Source: Nautilus pompilius (taxonomy: Eukaryota > Mollusca > Cephalopoda > Nautilida > Nautilidae). From it: a DNA stretch of 64,000 bases. How positions within the stretch are numbered: position 1 is the stretch's first letter; every line of letters starts with the position of its first letter. The notes under the pieces were generated by a model. The model had not been told where the DNA came from. It worked only from the letters and a program-made list of their open reading frames with translations, and searched no databases. The translations under genes and the position numbers were made by a program. Shown here in pieces: positions 37,001 through 64,000 of this stretch. Location: NCBI GenBank assembly GCA_018389105.1, contig JACATO010000307.1, forward strand, positions 2,505,001 to 2,569,000, written 5' to 3'.

Positions 37001-38300
37001 GAATTGTGAAGCCATCAATGCAGCATTGGCTAAAGAAATAGCCATTAATAAGAATCCTAAACTTATTAATACTATCACTATTAACTTCAATTTCCAATAA
37101 TGTAATTCATAAAAATTATTTTGATATCTAATTGTGCGTGTGATTTCAGTTAATTTGTGATTATAGCCCAAAATATAACTAGCTGTAGATAAAAAAAAGG
37201 GTCTGTCCACTCAAAACCCCTGATTATTTTGAAAACTTGAATTAGACTTCCCTAAAAATCAGTTTGGTAAATCTAATATTTTCAAATGTTCAACATATTC
37301 CAAATTAATTGAGATTGAGGAACATTCTTGTAAATCTGTGCTAACTGAAAATCAACATCCTTTTGCTATTAAGCACTTTATGCCTGTACAAGATATGGAT
37401 GGACGAAAATGATTTATGTATTGGAACTACTTTACTTTTACATCTACTCTGGCTAATTACTCGAAACATTATATTTTGTTCACAGCTAAAATAGCCTGCA
37501 GATCACTTTTGATTTATGAGTAACCCTAGATCCTTTTCTGAAACTATTTTTTTCTGGTTTACTGTCAGCAACATAATAACAGTAATAATTTTCTTTATTG
37601 CCTTTCTGGAATTTTCCATTTAACTGACTAATGTAATAATTCAAATTTACCTCAATAATATTTCTATCCTTTTTAGTATTATCTACAGATTTCTTAATAT
37701 TAACATCATCCACACACTCATTTATATAAATGAGAGAAGTATGGAACTAAAGATCAAACCATGTGGCACACCAAGAGACTCGCTGATATGACAGATACTC
37801 CTTAATACTAGGTACATACTTTATCTGCTAAGTGGTTCGCCATCCATACTAAGTGTATCACACATCTCTACCCTGTTTAGTCTTTGAGAACACCAACTTC
37901 TTTTTTGCATAACTTAAGTCTTCCAATTAAAGATTTGTTAGGCAAGACATGGAAAGTTAAAAGTCATGCTGAGGGCAGCTTTGGTAACTGTCATTAATAA
38001 AGGATTAAAACTAATTGCCTTGTAATTACCAGGATAACCTTTATCACCCTTTTATAAAATTGTTCTGATGATGATGAGATAAGTATTCATGGTAAAAAAA
38101 AGTAAGATCAGCCCTACAACGTTATAAGCTTTAAATGATTTTTGTTTATTCAACATTATATTTCCTGTAATGACTTGTTGTATAATGCATTCTTCACAAG
38201 TTTGCTCCACTTCTGGTACATTAAAGTAGTCTTCTAATGTGAAAATATTTAAAATTTCAGCTATTTCTATAATGAATTTTAAATACAGCATTAAGATTTC
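37000..38300 (-). mobile_element. CR1-type LINE relic (linker, reverse transcriptase start, 3' part)
   Basis: On the minus strand, 38290-38130 reads EIAEILNIFTLEDYFNVPEV then EQTC, like the EMAEILN.FF.SVFT.E....PE block before the CR1 reverse transcriptase. 38060-38000 reads KGDKGYPGNYKAISF, matching KGDKSDPGNYRPISL. 37713-37640 reads MDDVNIKKSVDNTKK, matching the ..DFADDTK box. 37500-37100 is the 3' part and is shared with the copy at 15420. Frames are broken throughout, so the insertion is old. Confidence 0.75.
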
Positions 38301-38455
38301 TCATTTCCCTTCCTGTGCATATAATTAAACTACTTTGCAACCAGTCTTAATACTACTAACTTAATTTTTCTCAATTTGTATTTTTAGTTCTAATACAATC
38401 TTTTTTAAAAATAGTTTTATCATTTTCAAAGTTTGCACAATTATCTGCTTTTGTT

Positions 38456-38635
38456 TTAGAAGTCTGATAATCTCACTAATGATCTTTCAGGAATACATTT
38501 GCAGCATCCTTCAGTTAATGCCAAGTGAAATGGCATCCACTGTCCAACACCATTATCAGGATGATCTAAAACAGTTTCTTCCCAACTAATTTCATTTGAA
38601 CCTGTCTCATCTACTCTAAAGCCATTCTGCATACT
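38456..38635 (-). CDS. Small unexplained ORF (58 residues) beside the CR1 relic
   Basis: ATG-initiated, contains GSNEISWEETVLDHPDNGVG and FHLALTEGCCKCIPERS. The cluster CCKC and the balanced composition are unlike AT-rich noise. It does not match the CR1 endonuclease that I can recall, so its origin is open. Confidence 0.25.
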   Translation of the reverse strand, partial: SMQNGFRVDETGSNEISWEETVLDHPDNGVGQWMPFHLALTEGCCKCIPERSLVRLSDF

Positions 38636-40042
38636 GGATCAAAACTTATCAATTTACCTCCAAAATATTCACTTCATTTATAAGGTCAAACGTAAGAAAT
38701 ACACGATAAATCTAAGCAGGCATCGAACCTTGTAATACGGAAAATTGCTTGTGATAAAATATTGGTATCAAAAGCAGATACTTGTCAGCCACCATCATTG
38801 GAATGGGGCTAGAAGAGGGATTCAGATGGAATCACCATCTGAGGTCATTCAGTATCAATTTTAAACAACAAAAAGTGAATTGAAAAATATCTTTATTTTA
38901 AATGTCAGCCACAAACATTTACATTTCATCTGAGAAATTCTGTCAGTAAGACTGAATAATTTGGAAAAAATAAAAGAAAAGCACAAACAAAACTTAGACA
39001 GCAGTTTAGAAAAGATTGATAATTTTTGCCCTATCTACTATCCTTCCCAATTCCCCCAAGAAAACACCCCTTTTTTTTGTTTGGTTTTCTCTTAAATTGA
39101 TTCTGGACATTCATGTGCATGCACTTTGCTGATCAAAAGCTAAAAAAGTACCAAAAGTTAGTCAATCCTGGGACCGGTTAGGATTTTTGCTTATGTAAGA
39201 AAAAAAGAGCAGGTCACCAGTGGGTGCTGAAAAGAATCAATCCCAGAACCACGAGTCGTGCAGACTGGGCCGTGCCTTGAGATCGGGGTGAGTTTCCATA
39301 AAGGCTGGCGGAGCACAAAAAAAAAACAGGTAGGCCAGTTCTAAAATCACCTGGCAGCAAAAGATATATATCTAGAGACTCACCTTATCTTTTTTTTTAA
39401 AGTTCTAATGACAGTGAAAGTACTCAGAGTGACAGTGCAGTCACTCCAAAGTGTTTTACTCCACAAAGTCAAATCTTAAATCTAGAATTCAATGAGAAAT
39501 GTGAAAAAAAAAGAAGGGAAGGATGGATAATAGTTTATTTACAATCAATCAATCAGAGTTTTCCAGGTGTGTAGCCTGTAAGCTGCACTGAAACTCCTCT
39601 TTTGACATGTATAACAATTACATGGGTAATATTTTATACTACTGGTGCAGCGGTCCCAACCATGTCATAGATAAAGCAGCTCATACATCCACTTAAAAGC
39701 AGCCAAGTTTTGAGTGCGGAATCATGGGGAATAAGCCCGAACAAGTGATAAATTGCTAAAGCTTTAGTTAAACAATTCGGCTGCGATTAGTCATAGCACT
39801 CAAAACATGTTGCCTTAGTGGCTGCAGGTCACTGCAAGAGGGAGCTTGTTTTCTTTCACTCTTAACCAGCTACACTCCAGTAAACTAACTGTGTCAGTAA
39901 TTTCATCCGCCTTCACTATCAGCTGACACATTTGAAAGTTGTTATTCAGTTTGCCTTTCAAAGTATTTATTGAACAAAAGCATATGTGAGTCCACAAAAT
40001 ATAATCTCTAAACTTCGAGTTTGTTTGTTTTTTTTTGAGTTA

Positions 40043-40048
40043 TTTATT
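40043..40048 (-). terminator. Candidate DARS1 polyadenylation signal
   Basis: AATAAA on the minus strand about 450 nt past the DARS1 stop codon. Further copies lie near 39966 and 38892, so the real 3' end could be longer. Confidence 0.4.
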
Positions 40049-40500
40049 GGTGACGAGGGTAAAAAAATAAAAATAATTTCATGCGTGTAACCACGACAAA
40101 AATGGTGTGCAAGTTATTTCTCTGATGTTCACTTTGGAAAAGACAAATATGAAAATTATTTCCTCTTCCTTCAAAGAACCTTACTAAGTTAGCCTGACTC
40201 TGTTTAGCCATTCTGATCTTAAAGTGAAAGTACCCTTCAGCGAAACTGACCCCTATCATAAAAACAAAACTATCTACAATGGTTTGGATTAGAGAATGTT
40301 AACATATTCTGCATGCATGTGCGTGTGTGCGTGCCTGTGTGTGTGTGTTGTGTGCGTGTGTGCGCTCTTGCTTCAATGTCGCATATAAAAAAAAAACTCC
40401 TTGAATTCTTCGCTGCCAAATCAAATGGTTTCCAGAAAATCTTTGGATAGTTGATGATCATGAGCTGTACTGAAGAAAACAATGAACTGTACTGATGTGT

Positions 40501-62795
<22,295 letters not shown>

Positions 62796-64000
62796 CTGAA
62801 AAAGAAATAGATAGAGCCTGTCATATGACTGTTTAAGTGACCAATTATCTTTGGCTTGTCTTTCAGTTCAGCATTGTCAAAATCATCAACTGTGCTTTTG
62901 TATGCAAGAAAATTTGAATATGATTCACATCCTCATTGAAAAAGGTTCAGATGAAGAATGTTTTCAGGGATGGATATATCTTTTTCTCTCGGTTTATGAT
63001 GTCTACAACAAACTGAGATTCTTAAGACTTAATTAAAAACACACAAGTACACAAACCCCGTCATTTCGTTAATCTAAAACATGTTCTAAATTTTAAAATA
63101 AATAAATAATATATACTAGGGACCCTACTGAAACTTCATAAGTTACATTTTCACCTCAGATAATGGAGCAGTTAGTTAATACAAATTGCACGAGTTAAAT
63201 AATTCTAATTGCTTGTGTGCATTAAGAGGCTGCATATTTTCCTACAGAAATGATGTCCTACTTAGTGTACTGAATAGTTCTATAACTCAATGATCTTTCT
63301 ACAAAGAGTGATAGTAGAATGCTAATTTTCTATGTAGATTTTAGATTTATGAAGTAGACAGAAACAACATAATTACATTTTTCATGTGTTTTAACAAATA
63401 AATGCTATTGCATCAGTTCATTTTAATAAAATTGCAATATTTTGCTTGAATATTAATAACAACAATGATAATAAAAATCAGTTGATCAGTAAACAAGAAA
63501 GCTGCTGACCATTCAGAGTTTTCATAATATTAAAGCATCTTTACATAACTAGGAAGAAAGGATAATGTGGCTTGTTCAAGACTGAAGCAGCTTTTAAAAC
63601 AATAATGGTTGGACTAGAAAAGTACATGAGATCTAGCAAAGGCAACAATATCAAGAATGTTGAAAAACACGAAGATAGAAAGAACAAATAAATTACAAAG
63701 CAAGCATGACATTTCAAAGAAGAACTCAACATCTTAACCAACTGGCAACAAATGAAAAGCCAACTGCAAAAGCAAAAACATGGAGCTAAAAAGAAAAATT
63801 ATGGAAAAAAAAGAAAGGAAGAACCGGAAAATACCCAAGAAGAATTGAAAAGCAAAGCATTAATAATGCAGAGAGTTACAGTTGGCTGAAATGGTGATTT
63901 GAAAGGAAATATAACCAGTGTGGGGATACACAGGTTCACACAGACAGGAAAATTGCATATAATGGACCAGATATCACTATAAAAGAAATAAATGAAGGAA

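Overview
The window is animal nuclear DNA. It is AT-rich with long introns, microsatellites and old transposon relics, and two protein genes can be assigned with confidence. Their products look invertebrate: the aspartyl-tRNA synthetase is clearly the cytosolic animal enzyme but reads as diverged from vertebrate forms. Two short hairpins with arms of the type AAGGGAGAyAAyy recall motifs I associate with molluscs, so a mollusc or other lophotrochozoan is my best guess (inference only, no search).

Layout. 1-3250: AT-rich, nothing recognised. 3250-4780: GC/CpG-rich block that looks like a divergent promoter, with one candidate first exon on each strand. 4780-20000: mostly AT-rich, unassigned, with a hAT transposase relic (6111-6625), a TA-flanked Tc1/mariner-type MITE (10356-10684), unexplained minus-strand open frames (13002-13680) and a CR1-type LINE tail (about 15420-15790). 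20000-26000: higher-GC block with an E-box cluster and a tRNA-like sequence. 26000-29180: very AT-rich. 29183-31360: GC-rich, with a fragment of a repeat-associated ORF and two speculative host exons. 31363-31833: a 27-bp minisatellite.

Genes. A beta-1,3-galactosyltransferase-like GT31 gene runs on + (31907-35410): an 11-nt coding first exon just past the minisatellite, a 2.5-kb intron, then one large exon. Convergent to it on the minus strand is cytosolic aspartyl-tRNA synthetase, DARS1-like. Fourteen coding exons (62795 down to 40501) fit with matching phases and consensus splice sites. The exon carrying the start codon is not found and probably lies beyond the right edge. A CR1 LINE relic (37000-38300) sits between the two genes.

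The DARS1 introns hold most of the unusual material: about 30 head-to-tail copies of a 75-bp unit (49973-52216) that carries, on the gene's sense strand, a splice-acceptor-like and a strong donor-like site in every copy; a TTAA-flanked piggyBac-type MITE (45697-45895); a ZBED-type hAT relic (56040-56760); a BED-finger-like open frame (48548-48712); a foldback element (42531-42602); and a hammerhead-like motif (45158-45185). The sense-oriented pseudo-exon array is the most interesting observation in the window.
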